33,912 nt of DNA from Chloroflexota bacterium (GTDB lineage Bacteria; Chloroflexota; Limnocylindria; Limnocylindrales; CSP1-4), in assembly GCA_021825385.1 (NCBI GenBank), contig JAKAHU010000004.1, positions 1-33,912 of the forward strand, given 5' to 3'. The translations under genes were made by a program, and so were the position numbers. The notes under the pieces were generated by a model. That model was not told the DNA's origin and made no database searches. It saw only the letters and a program-made list of their open reading frames with translations. Shown here one piece after another: positions 15,577 to 23,759 of the stretch (its first letter is position 1; each line of letters opens with the position of its first letter).

Positions 15577-17618
15577 GGCTGACCGCGCTTCGGTTGGTGA
15601 ACTTCATGAGCTGGGATCACCTCGACCTCGACCTGTCAGAGTGCGACGTGGTAGGCGTCACGGGCAGGGTCGGATTCGGAAAGTCGAGCCTTCTCGACGC
15701 TCTCTTGTGGGCGATCTACGGCGAGGGGCGTGCCAGCGCGGACGCGATGGTGCGGCAGGGCGAGGAGCGCGCGGCGGCCGAGGTGGAGTTCGACGCGGGC
15801 GGACGACGCGTGCTGGTGCGGCGGGAGCGCGAGCGTGGCCGGTCCACGGCGCTGACGCTGGAGGTGGACGGCCAGAGCCTCACCCGGCACACGGTCGCGG
15901 AGACGCAAGGAGCCATCGACGAGCTGGTAGGCGTGTCGTCCGACGCGCTGCTGGCGACGGCGGTCATGGTGCAGGGGCGCAGCGACGAGTTCGTGCGGCT
16001 GCGACCGGCCGAGCGCATGGCGCTGCTCTCGGACCTCGTGGTGGAGGACCCGTACCCCGCGTGGCATGAGGAGGCGAAACGCCGTCGCGATGATACACGT
16101 GAAACGGCCGCCAAGGCGGAGGCGCGTCGGGCGCTGCTGGCCGAGCAGGGCGAGCGCGCCGCGGAGTACCGAGAGGCTGCGGCTAGGCACTCTGCCGCCG
16201 CAGAGCGCGCGAGGGAGGAGGCCGAGTCGAGCCTGCGGGCGCTGCGTGACGCCGAGGCGGCCACTGCGGGGCTGCGAGTCGCGGAGGAGCGCCGAGCGCG
16301 TCTGGCGGCGGAGGTGGAGCGTGTCGCTGCGGAGCGCGAGCGACTGGAGGCCGACGTCCTTCGCCTGCGTGCGGTGGTCGAGCAGCCCGACCCGTCGATG
16401 CCACCGCGACCAGACCCCGAGGTGTTACGGCAGGCTGAGGAGGATGCCGAGGTTGCTCGCCGTGCTGCGGCCGACCTACGGCTGGCGCGGGTCGGGCTAG
16501 AGCAGGCCGCGCGAGAGGAGGAACGAGTCCGCTCGCTGGCGTATGACCGCTCGGCGATACCCTGTCACGGCGAGGGGGTCTATGCGGCCTGTCCACTGTT
16601 GGCGACGATCCCCACGGCGGAGCGGGTGCAGGCGGTCGTCGCGGCGGCTCGGGATGCCGAGTGGGGCGTCCTCGCGCTGGAGGTGCTGGCCTCCCCTGAG
16701 GAGGCGCGGCGCGAGGAGGCCGAGCGGCTGCGCGAGCAGTGGCACGCGTGGGAGCGAGACGCGGCAACAGCCGAGGCATCGCGACTGGCGCTGGCGACGC
16801 GCAGGGAGGACGCGGCGCGCGACGCTGCCTCGGCGGAGGAGCGGCTGACGAGCCTCGCTGCGGTGGAGGCCGCGTCACAGGCCGAGCTAGCAGCGCTGTC
16901 TGGTCCGGAGGCCGACCGGTTGGCGGCACGCGAGGCGATGATCACGGCGCTGCGCGAGGATGCCGAACAGGCCGCGGCGGCGGCAAGACGGCTGGGGGAG
17001 CAGGCGGCGGTGTCCGCTCGCGACGCGGATCGCGCCGAGCAGGCCGCGCGGGAGGCAGCGGAGGCACAGGCAGAGGTTGAGCGCGAGTCGGGGCTCGCGC
17101 AGTCCTACGCCGCACTGGCCGAGGCGTGGCACCCCTACGGCATCCCCCGCCTGATCGTGGAGGAGGCCATTCCCCGCATCGAGGCGCACGCCAACGAGGC
17201 GCTGGGGCGCCTGCCCGGCGGGTTCGTGCTGCGCCTGTCGACGAGCCGGGAGAAGCGCGCGGGCGGGACCACCGACACGCTCGACGTGGTGGTGGAGATC
17301 GGGAGCCGAGAGCGCGACTACGGGCTGCTGTCGGGCGGGGAGCGGTTCCGCGTCGACCTCGCCCTGCGGCTGGGCATCGCCGCGCTGCTGGCCGAGCGCA
17401 CCGGCCGGAAGGTCCAGACGGCTATCTTTGATGAGCCTCTAGCACCCGGCGACGAGCAGGAGCGGGAGGCGGTGCTGGAGGCCATCTCTACGCTCGCGGA
17501 GGAGTACGGTCTGATCATGGTCATGTCGCATGACACCGACTTTGCCGATGCGCTCCCGTGGACTCTGCGGGTCACCAAGGAAGGCGATGCCAGCAGGGCC
17601 GTGCTATCGCGTCAGTGA
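15573..17618 (+). CDS. sbcC: SbcC/Rad50-like SMC-type ATPase
   Basis: LRLVNFMSWDHLDLDLS...GRVGFGKSSLLDALLWAIYG (Walker A), long coiled coil, LLSGGERFRVDLALRLGIAALL signature, TAIFDEPLAPGDEQ, LIMVMSHD. Confidence 0.82.
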   Translation: MRLTALRLVNFMSWDHLDLDLSECDVVGVTGRVGFGKSSLLDALLWAIYGEGRASADAMVRQGEERAAAEVEFDAGGRRVLVRRERERGRSTALTLEVDGQSLTRHTVAETQGAIDELVGVSSDALLATAVMVQGRSDEFVRLRPAERMALLSDLVVEDPYPAWHEEAKRRRDDTRETAAKAEARRALLAEQGERAAEYREAAARHSAAAERAREEAESSLRALRDAEAATAGLRVAEERRARLAAEVERVAAERERLEADVLRLRAVVEQPDPSMPPRPDPEVLRQAEEDAEVARRAAADLRLARVGLEQAAREEERVRSLAYDRSAIPCHGEGVYAACPLLATIPTAERVQAVVAAARDAEWGVLALEVLASPEEARREEAERLREQWHAWERDAATAEASRLALATRREDAARDAASAEERLTSLAAVEAASQAELAALSGPEADRLAAREAMITALREDAEQAAAAARRLGEQAAVSARDADRAEQAAREAAEAQAEVERESGLAQSYAALAEAWHPYGIPRLIVEEAIPRIEAHANEALGRLPGGFVLRLSTSREKRAGGTTDTLDVVVEIGSRERDYGLLSGGERFRVDLALRLGIAALLAERTGRKVQTAIFDEPLAPGDEQEREAVLEAISTLAEEYGLIMVMSHDTDFADALPWTLRVTKEGDASRAVLSRQ

Positions 17619-17643
17619 ACGGAGAGACTAGAATGAACGGAGC

Positions 17644-17704
17644 CGGAGTGAGCGGCGTTACCATATCGGCGACCCCGACTGCGCTCACTCCGCGTCGGGG
17701 TCGC
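17644..17704 (+). promoter_or_regulatory. two interleaved 11-bp inverted repeats (candidate bistable RNA switch)
   Basis: CGGAGTGAGCG (17644-17654)/CGCTCACTCCG (17682-17692) and GCGACCCCGAC (17669-17679)/GTCGGGGTCGC (17694-17704), in order A-B-A'-B'. Confidence 0.75.
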
Positions 17705-17728
17705 GCCGTACACGGGAGAGTGAGATCC

Positions 17729-18316
17729 GTGGACGCATCAGCGGGCGATTGTATTCCGTGGCGCGGACGCCTAACCCGTATGGGGTACGGGATTGGCTAT
17801 GATCCAGCGACGCAACATCAGAAGCTCGCGACGCGCCTTCTCTGGGAGCGGATACGAGGGCCTATCCCTAAGGGACTGACGCTCGACCATCTCTGTCACG
17901 ATTCGCTCGTCTGCCCGGGCGGGCCGGGTGACCCGCACAGGGCCTGCGTCAATCTCGATCACTTGACGGTTGCTACGCGAGGGGCAAATGCCCTGCGAGG
18001 CAATAGCGCTCCGGCGAAGCACGCGCGGATGCTCTCCTGTGTCCATGGTCACGAGTTTCGGGATCCCCGACCACGTAGTCATACTGATCCTCGTATTCGG
18101 CGGTCGTGCCCGACTTGCGATGCTCTGTCGCACCGCCGACGCCGAGAACGTGCGGGGCTGGTTCGGACCGGCCTACCGCTTTTGACGGGCCACTTTGACG
18201 GGAAGGCGTGTGTCTACGGGACGCATCATCCCTTGCCGACTGGCCATTGCCTTTACTGCGGGAAGGTCCAGTCCGGTACTGTCCTTTCACGCCACGCGGA
18301 GCTAGTGCGGCAGTGA
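17729..18316 (+). CDS. HNH endonuclease with additional zinc-ribbon-like Cys pairs
   Basis: GDCIPWRGRLTRMGYGIGYD...GLTLDHLCHDSLVC...CVNLDHLTVATRGANALRG; start may be ATG 17633 in the same frame. Confidence 0.75.
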   Translation: MDASAGDCIPWRGRLTRMGYGIGYDPATQHQKLATRLLWERIRGPIPKGLTLDHLCHDSLVCPGGPGDPHRACVNLDHLTVATRGANALRGNSAPAKHARMLSCVHGHEFRDPRPRSHTDPRIRRSCPTCDALSHRRRRERAGLVRTGLPLLTGHFDGKACVYGTHHPLPTGHCLYCGKVQSGTVLSRHAELVRQ

Positions 18317-18675
18317 GGCGCACGCCCCTCCGCGCCAAGCCGCAGGCCGACCCGGTGACCCCGAAGCTGTACCGGCTGCTGCTGGGGCGCGACCGCGGGT
18401 GCGTACTGGCGAAGCTCGACCCGTCGCACGGCTGCACCGACCGCTGGGGCTACCGGACGCACCCGTGGGACCCGCGCGGGCTGTCGGTCGAGCACGTGAA
18501 ACGCGACCTCCGCGCCGGACGCCGCGCCGACAGCCTCCCGGCGTTCACGGCGATCATCTGCGCCGGGACGAACGGCAAGCCGCCCTCGAAGGAGGAGCGG
18601 GCCAAGCTCCGCGAGTACCTAGCCGAGCGGTACCCCGAGGCGTGGAGCGCCGAGGGGCGAGAGGGGGCTGAATGA
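18313..18675 (+). CDS. HNH-like phage protein
   Basis: GTG start; VTPKLYRLLLGRDRGCVLAKLDPSHGCTDRWGYRTHPWDPRGLSVEHVKRD, weak HNH resemblance. Confidence 0.5.
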   Translation: MRRTPLRAKPQADPVTPKLYRLLLGRDRGCVLAKLDPSHGCTDRWGYRTHPWDPRGLSVEHVKRDLRAGRRADSLPAFTAIICAGTNGKPPSKEERAKLREYLAERYPEAWSAEGREGAE

Positions 18676-19304
18676 GGCACGCACGACTCGTGCTGGCGCT
18701 CTCGGTGGCGGCGGCGATGTGCCTGACCCTGCGCGCCTCCCGCGCGGGCGGCGAGCAGCCCTACGCCTACGCCCCCGTGCCTCGGTCGCAGATCGCTCCC
18801 GTGCCGGCGCCCGAGGGGGAACAGCAGGACCGTGCCGTACCGGACACGACGACTCCGGCGAGCGGCGCGGCGTCATCGCCTGCTGCACCCCCTCGGTCGC
18901 CGTCCGCGAGAACCGCGGCGACCGGAGGACCGTCGAGACCGGACGACACCCACGTCGGCGTTTCGGAGCCGAGGAACGCCGCGACGGCAGCGAAGCCAGC
19001 GCCATCGGCGCCGTCGGGCTCGGGGAGCATGGCGGCCGGTCGGACGGTCCGGGGCATGGCGTCGTGGTACGCGACCGGGGGGCCGGGGGTCTACGGGGCC
19101 GCCGGTCCCGCCCTCCGGCACGGCGACTGGCGCGGGTCGCTGGTGACGGTCTGCGCGGTCGGCGGGCGATGCGCCACGCTCCCGCTGCTCGACTGGTGCG
19201 CGTGCCTCGGGACGCGCGTAATCGATCTGTCGCTCGGCGCGGTCTACGCGCTGGGGCTGGACCCCAGCCGGGGGATCTACGAGGTGGAGGTGACGATGCC
19301 GTGA
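18672..19304 (+). CDS. secreted protein with RlpA/DPBB-like C-terminal domain
   Basis: N-terminal hydrophobic segment, Pro/Ala/Ser-rich linker, then GMASWYATGGPGVYGAAGPALRHGDWRGSLVTVCAVGGRCATLPLLDWCACLGTRVIDLSLGAVYALG. Confidence 0.65.
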   Translation: MRHARLVLALSVAAAMCLTLRASRAGGEQPYAYAPVPRSQIAPVPAPEGEQQDRAVPDTTTPASGAASSPAAPPRSPSARTAATGGPSRPDDTHVGVSEPRNAATAAKPAPSAPSGSGSMAAGRTVRGMASWYATGGPGVYGAAGPALRHGDWRGSLVTVCAVGGRCATLPLLDWCACLGTRVIDLSLGAVYALGLDPSRGIYEVEVTMP

Positions 19305-19316
19305 TCGAGCCGATCA

Positions 19317-19955
19317 GTGCGGAGGGATGACCCGGTGGTAGCCGTACCCGTCGAGCACCTGTCGGCCGCCGCGCGGCGTCGGCTGCAGGAGGCCAACCGT
19401 GCCCGCGCCGCGTACCCGTACGCCGACGAATACGCGGAGTCGATGGCGCGCAACTGGGAGAACGCGAAGGAGCCGGTCGGGCTGGCGCGCTCGCTGCGGT
19501 GGGTCCGCTGGGCCTACGAGCAGGAGCCCCCGTTCCGCATCCACGCGAGCTTCCGCACCGACGCGGGGGGCGACCCGGCGCTCTCGGGGGAGTTCCTCGA
19601 CTGGATCGAGGGCATCGGCTCCCCGTCCACCGGCAGACAGGACCACGAGGAGTCGTGCCCGTGGCGCTACGGCGTCACGAGGGCGGCGCGGGACCTCGGG
19701 GTGCGGGGCGAGTGCCGCTGCTACTACCGCTGGCCGCTGCGCTACGCGCTGTGGCAGATGCACGGCCGGGTCGAGGGGACCGAGGGAGCGTGGCTGGCCG
19801 ACCTGCTGCTCGACGTGGCGGCCTCGCGGGAGGGCCTGCCGGTGGTGGGGGCGTCGCACGGGATACGCCCCGAGTGGGCCGTCCCCTTCGTCGTGCGGGG
19901 GGCGCTCTCGCGGCTGTGGTGGACGTACTCGCCCCTGCCCCGGGGAAACCCCTAG
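19317..19955 (+). CDS. hypothetical protein
   Basis: MRRDDPVVAVPVEHLSAAARRRLQEANRARAAYPYADEYAESMARNWENAKEPVGLARSLRWV...; exact start uncertain. Confidence 0.55.
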   Translation: MRRDDPVVAVPVEHLSAAARRRLQEANRARAAYPYADEYAESMARNWENAKEPVGLARSLRWVRWAYEQEPPFRIHASFRTDAGGDPALSGEFLDWIEGIGSPSTGRQDHEESCPWRYGVTRAARDLGVRGECRCYYRWPLRYALWQMHGRVEGTEGAWLADLLLDVAASREGLPVVGASHGIRPEWAVPFVVRGALSRLWWTYSPLPRGNP

Positions 19956-19987
19956 GCAGCGGGCGAACGACGAGGGGAGGCGGTTCT

Positions 19988-20356
19988 ATGCGGCGCGTGG
20001 TGGCCGTGGTGGTGGTACTGGTCGTCGCCTACGCGTGGCTGTCCGGCGGGTTCGCGCTGCTGCTCCCGACGGTCGCCCCGGGCCGGTGCTCGGTGGGGCT
20101 GAACGGCGCGGCGGTGTCGGTGACGGTGCAGGGGCCGGGCGCGATGGGAGCGTGCGAGGAGTTCCTGACGCAGACCACGGACGGGGGGACGTGGTACGTC
20201 TACGCCTCCGGCGAGCAGCCGACGGCGCCGCTGGTGTGTCAGGTGGCGCTCTCCGGCGACGTGGTGGACGTGCGCGACTCCGGGCTGCTCGACGCCTACG
20301 GCACGACCATCTGCAACAACCTGATCAAGCAGGCGAACGCGCAGGTGTCCCCATGA
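19988..20356 (+). CDS. membrane-anchored or secreted hypothetical protein
   Basis: MRRVVAVVVVLVVAYAWLSGGFALLLPTVAPGRCSVGLNGAAVSVTVQG...; good RBS. Confidence 0.6.
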   Translation: MRRVVAVVVVLVVAYAWLSGGFALLLPTVAPGRCSVGLNGAAVSVTVQGPGAMGACEEFLTQTTDGGTWYVYASGEQPTAPLVCQVALSGDVVDVRDSGLLDAYGTTICNNLIKQANAQVSP

Positions 20357-20700
20357 CTGACATCGACCTCGCCGCCATCGAGGCGCGGCACCACGAGAAC
20401 GAGACGTGGGACGCGGGCAATCCGCGAGCTGGCGCAGACCATCAGGTCCATTGGTGCCCGTGCAGCCCGGGGAGCGACTGGCCCTGCGACACCCGGCAGG
20501 TGCTCGACGTTCTCCGCGCCGCCGAGGCGCGCGAGGCGCGGCTGCGGGCGGCAGGGCAGGTGCTCTACGACGAATGTGCCGAGACGTGGCCCGACGAGTG
20601 GATCGACGAGGAGTCCTCGATGGCGATGCAGGTCATGGTGCGTGGCCGCACACTGGCCGCCCTGCGTACCCTGCTCGCCGAGCCGGAGGCCGAGCCGTGA
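20353..20700 (+). CDS. hypothetical protein with IEARH...WPCDTRQVLD motif (paralog of 2425-3093)
   Basis: MTDIDLAAIEARHHENETWDAG...WPCDTRQVLDVLRAAEAREARLRAAGQ. Confidence 0.65.
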   Translation: MTDIDLAAIEARHHENETWDAGNPRAGADHQVHWCPCSPGSDWPCDTRQVLDVLRAAEAREARLRAAGQVLYDECAETWPDEWIDEESSMAMQVMVRGRTLAALRTLLAEPEAEP

Positions 20701-21056
20701 GCGAGTTCGAGAAGTGCCACCACGGCTGGCTCCTCCATGGCATTCCGCCGTGTGAGAAGTGCGAGGCCGAGCGCGCCCCGATCTTCCACGCGATCCGGAT
20801 GGAACGACGGCGGCAAATCGCGAAGTTCGGGGACCAGAGCGGCAAGCCGCTTATCCGTTGGCTCGGCATCTTGGCCGAGGAGGCGGGAGAGGTCGCCAAG
20901 GTCGTCATGCAACACGACGACGACCAATACGCCTACGAGCACAGTACGCTCGATGATTTACGCCGTGAACTCGTGCAAACGGCTGCCGCTGCGGTGGCGT
21001 GGGTCGAGAAATTGGATCGTGCCGCCCTCGCCGAGCCGGAGGTCGAGCGACCATGA
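20697..21056 (+). CDS. MazG-like nucleotide pyrophosphohydrolase family protein
   Basis: IRMERRRQIAKFGDQSGKPLIRWLGILAEEAGEVAKVVMQHDD...LDDLRRELVQTAAAAVAWVEKLD; EExxE-type motif. Confidence 0.72.
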   Translation: MSEFEKCHHGWLLHGIPPCEKCEAERAPIFHAIRMERRRQIAKFGDQSGKPLIRWLGILAEEAGEVAKVVMQHDDDQYAYEHSTLDDLRRELVQTAAAAVAWVEKLDRAALAEPEVERP

Positions 21057-21298
21057 CGTTCTCTGTCAAGGAGGCGACGAACCGGCAGATGGACCGTCTC
21101 ATGGCAAGCGCGCGCCGTGGCCGTCAAGCAGAGCGGTCGGAACCCCGCACGGAGATTGTGGTCGAGTCGCTGAATGGGCCGGTTTCGATCAGCTTCGGTC
21201 CCAGCGACATCGAAGCCGTCATCATGGAGTTGGAGGCCGACGCGCCCTGCGGCGTATGTCATCAGAATCCCTGCACCTACGGGCGGACCGACGCGTGA
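21053..21298 (+). CDS. hypothetical protein with APCGVCHQNPCT knuckle (paralog of 14867-15115)
   Basis: MTFSVKEATNRQMDRLMASARRG...VSISFGPSDIEAVIMELEADAPCGVCHQNPCTY. Confidence 0.6.
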   Translation: MTFSVKEATNRQMDRLMASARRGRQAERSEPRTEIVVESLNGPVSISFGPSDIEAVIMELEADAPCGVCHQNPCTYGRTDA

Positions 21299-21651
21299 GG
21301 CCCCTCGCTCTCGCCCTGCTCGCCCTCCTGCTCATCGTGGCGCTCCGTCGCCGCGAGCCGGACCGGGCGGTCATGGCGCGCCGCGTCTGGCGCAGGCTGG
21401 AAGCGCAGCCCGGCTTCAATGAACGCATCGAACTCGGCAGGGCGCAGATTGCCGCCAGACGGGTCACGCGGTTCAACCCCGACGCCGACACAGCGGCATG
21501 TCCTACGTGCGATGGCGAGGGGCTGATCCAGTGCCACGACTTCATCGGTTGTCTCCATGACCCCCACTACGACGGCTACCACCTGTGCAACCGCTGCGAC
21601 GGTTCCGGCCTCCAGCCGTCCGACTCGTACCCGGCGAGCCTGCTGCGATGA
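21295..21651 (+). CDS. small membrane protein with DnaJ-type CxxCxGxG repeats
   Basis: Hydrophobic N-terminus RPLALALLALLLIVAL; CPTCDGEGLI...CNRCDGSGL. Confidence 0.6.
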   Translation: MRPLALALLALLLIVALRRREPDRAVMARRVWRRLEAQPGFNERIELGRAQIAARRVTRFNPDADTAACPTCDGEGLIQCHDFIGCLHDPHYDGYHLCNRCDGSGLQPSDSYPASLLR

Positions 21652-21977
21652 GCGAGCCCGAGTTCGACGCGGAGGGCTACCCGACGAAGGCGACGCTGCG
21701 GGCCGTCCGCGAGTGGCCGATCCAGACATGGGCCGACACGGAGGCGCTGTTGCGGTTCGTCGGCGCAGCGTGGTCGTATCCGAACTACTTCGTGCGCCTT
21801 GGTCGGCGCAAGCGACCGTATCGCGGGGCGACGCTGGAACGCCGGTGGCTCGTCAGCACCGGAGGCTGGTCGGGCAACGAGGACCTGATCGCGGCGATGC
21901 AGTCGAACGTCATGTTCTGGATGCTGTCGTGGGAACGCTCCGAGCGCGGCGGCCATTACGAGTTCCGGTCCCGATGA
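21648..21977 (+). CDS. hypothetical protein
   Basis: MSEPEFDAEGYPTKATLRAVREWPIQTWADTEALLRFVGAAWSYPNYFVRL... Confidence 0.6.
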   Translation: MSEPEFDAEGYPTKATLRAVREWPIQTWADTEALLRFVGAAWSYPNYFVRLGRRKRPYRGATLERRWLVSTGGWSGNEDLIAAMQSNVMFWMLSWERSERGGHYEFRSR

Positions 21978-22030
21978 CCCGCCCGCTCGTCCTCCTGCTC
22001 GCGAGCGGCAGCATCTTGCATCCGCATCGC

Positions 22031-22051
22031 GCGACGTGTACCGTACGTCGC
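22031..22051. terminator. hairpin, possible terminator
   Basis: GCGACGT-GTACCGT-ACGTCGC in the gap between 21977 and the terminase small subunit; no U-tract. Confidence 0.35.
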
Positions 22052-22139
22052 TAATCGGGCGGGCGACGACGACAACGCTCGACCCGCTAGCCGCCCCGCC
22101 AGCGGCCCCTCTTGGGTATGGGGGAAGTCTCTCCGAGCG

Positions 22140-22688
22140 ATGGCCGACCAGCAGCTCCCGAACGATGCCGGCGCGACACCTGCAGCCTCTCACCCGCGCG
22201 CGCGCGCGAACGTCTGGCAGGACCGCTTCCTAGAGGAGTACGCCCGGCTCGGCAACGTCACCTTCGCGGCCCGGCTGGCGGGCGTGGACCCCTCGACCGT
22301 CCGCGCCGCCCGCGCCCGACAGGTGGGGTTCGCCGTCCGCATGAAGGCCGCCGAGTACGGCTACTGCGACCGCATCCGGCTGGAGATCCACCGCCGCGCC
22401 GTGGAGGGCGTGGAGAAGCCGGTGTTCGGCACGGTGATCGACGCCAACGGCAACCGCGTCACCGGCCGGGTGGGCGAGGTCCGCGAGTACTCCGACCGCA
22501 TGCTGGAGCTGGAGGCGAAGGCGCGCATGCCGGAGGAATACGGCGAGCGGCTGCGGATCGACGTGGCCTCGGAGGCGCGCCGCATCGCCCGCGAGCTGGG
22601 CGCCACCCCCGAGGAGGAGGAGGCCGCGGTCGCGGAGGCCGAGCGCATCCTGCAGCGCAGGCGCGAGGAGTCGCGGCGCCGCGTCTGA
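22140..22688 (+). CDS. terS: terminase small subunit-like DNA-binding protein
   Basis: WQDRFLEEYARLGNVTFAARLAGVDPSTVRAARARQVGFAVRMKAAE..., HTH typical of phage small terminase; upstream of TerL. Confidence 0.65.
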   Translation: MADQQLPNDAGATPAASHPRARANVWQDRFLEEYARLGNVTFAARLAGVDPSTVRAARARQVGFAVRMKAAEYGYCDRIRLEIHRRAVEGVEKPVFGTVIDANGNRVTGRVGEVREYSDRMLELEAKARMPEEYGERLRIDVASEARRIARELGATPEEEEAAVAEAERILQRRREESRRRV

Positions 22689-22698
22689 GGCAGAGGGC

Positions 22699-22750
22699 GT
22701 GTACACGAGGGCGTGTACACGGTAGAATGTGTACACGGAGGTGTGTACAC
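22699..22750. promoter_or_regulatory. operator array: four GTGTACAC palindromes around a TAGAAT box
   Basis: GTGTACAC at 22699-22706, 22713-22720, 22729-22736 and 22743-22750; TAGAAT at 22723-22728. Confidence 0.8.
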
Positions 22751-22751
22751 G

Positions 22752-23171
22752 ATGCCGCGACCCACGATGACCGTCCGCGACTTTCGCGCCGGGTTCGCCA
22801 GCCTGACGGAGCCGACCGACGTCGGACCCTCCCCCGCGGGGCCGAAGGGCACGTGGTTCCCCGGCGGCCACGAGTGTCCGCCCGAGAACGTCGTCCGCAT
22901 GGGTCAGCATGCTCCCGCCGCGATGGAGGCGGCGCGGACGAAGGTCGAGGGTCTGGAGGAGATCAACCGCAACCTCACCGCGCGGCTGGTCGAGACGTCC
23001 GACGCGCTACTCGTCGCTTCCGATGAGGTCGCCCGGCTGAAGCGCGAGCTGGCGAAGGGCCACGCGGGCGAGCCCCTTCCTCCCGCGACCGGCGGGTACA
23101 GCCGGCAGGGGGACCTCGCCGTGCGCGGCATCCTCGGCAAGCTCGCGACGGGACGGAAGGGCAAGGACTGA
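22752..23171 (+). CDS. hypothetical protein under the GTGTACAC array
   Basis: MPRPTMTVRDFRAGFASLTEPTDVGPSPAGPKGTWFPGGHECPPENVVRM...; begins right after the fourth palindrome. Confidence 0.6.
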   Translation: MPRPTMTVRDFRAGFASLTEPTDVGPSPAGPKGTWFPGGHECPPENVVRMGQHAPAAMEAARTKVEGLEEINRNLTARLVETSDALLVASDEVARLKRELAKGHAGEPLPPATGGYSRQGDLAVRGILGKLATGRKGKD

Positions 23172-23365
23172 TGCCGACGCCGTGGTTCAAGACCCGCATC
23201 GAGGAGCTGGAGGGCAAGCTGCACGAGGCGGAGGTGGCGCTGTCGAACGCGCTCGCCCGCATCGCGGAGCTGGAGGCCGAGGCGCCGCGGGGTCGGCCGG
23301 AGCCCCTGAACAACCCGGGGCCGGAGGTAGATGCCTCGCCGTGGCTGCGGGGGCCGACGAGGTGA
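23171..23365 (+). CDS. small coiled-coil protein
   Basis: MPTPWFKTRIEELEGKLHEAEVALSNALARIAELEAEA... Confidence 0.5.
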   Translation: MPTPWFKTRIEELEGKLHEAEVALSNALARIAELEAEAPRGRPEPLNNPGPEVDASPWLRGPTR

Positions 23366-23550
23366 GCGAGCAGCCGAAGCCGCCCGCGCCTCCCGACACG
23401 TACCTCGATGCGTCGGCAGTCGCGCTGGGGCGCTGGCTGGCGGAGACGTACCGGGGGCTGCGCGAGGGCGGCATGAGTCGAGCGGAGGCCCTTGAGCTGC
23501 TGGTGCGGTTCCTGACGGCGACCCGCGACGGACCGGATCAGAAGCCGTGA
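23362..23550 (+). CDS. hypothetical protein
   Basis: VSEQPKPPAPPDTYLDASAVALGRWLAETYRGLREGGMSRAEALELLVRFLTA, GTGA junction. Confidence 0.55.
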   Translation: MSEQPKPPAPPDTYLDASAVALGRWLAETYRGLREGGMSRAEALELLVRFLTATRDGPDQKP

Positions 23551-23759
23551 CCGGCTGCGTCTACTGCGCCGAGCTGGCCGACGAGGCCGAGGGCGCGCTG
23601 ACCGTGGGGGAGCTGCGCAGGGCGCTCGCCCAGTTGCCGGACGACCTGCCGGTGCTGGTCGAGACGACCGCCCGCTCCGCCGTGAACGTCTGCGAGGCCC
23701 ACGTCGAGGAGCACCACGGGCGACGCTGGCTGTCCATCGGAGAGGCGGGGACCGGGTGA
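23547..23759 (+). CDS. hypothetical protein
   Basis: VTGCVYCAELADEAEGALTVGELRRALAQLPDDLPVLVETTARSAVNV..., GTGA junction. Confidence 0.55.
   Translation: MTGCVYCAELADEAEGALTVGELRRALAQLPDDLPVLVETTARSAVNVCEAHVEEHHGRRWLSIGEAGTG

Noticed and set aside
17644-17704. Full H-type pseudoknot
   Set aside because: Order A-B-A'-B' fits, but only 1 nt separates A' and B', too short to span an 11-bp helix; mutually exclusive hairpins are more likely.
22195-22208. (CG)7 run as a Z-DNA or regulatory element
   Set aside because: Lies inside the TerS coding frame encoding Pro-Arg-Ala-Arg-Ala; expected occasionally in such GC-rich sequence.
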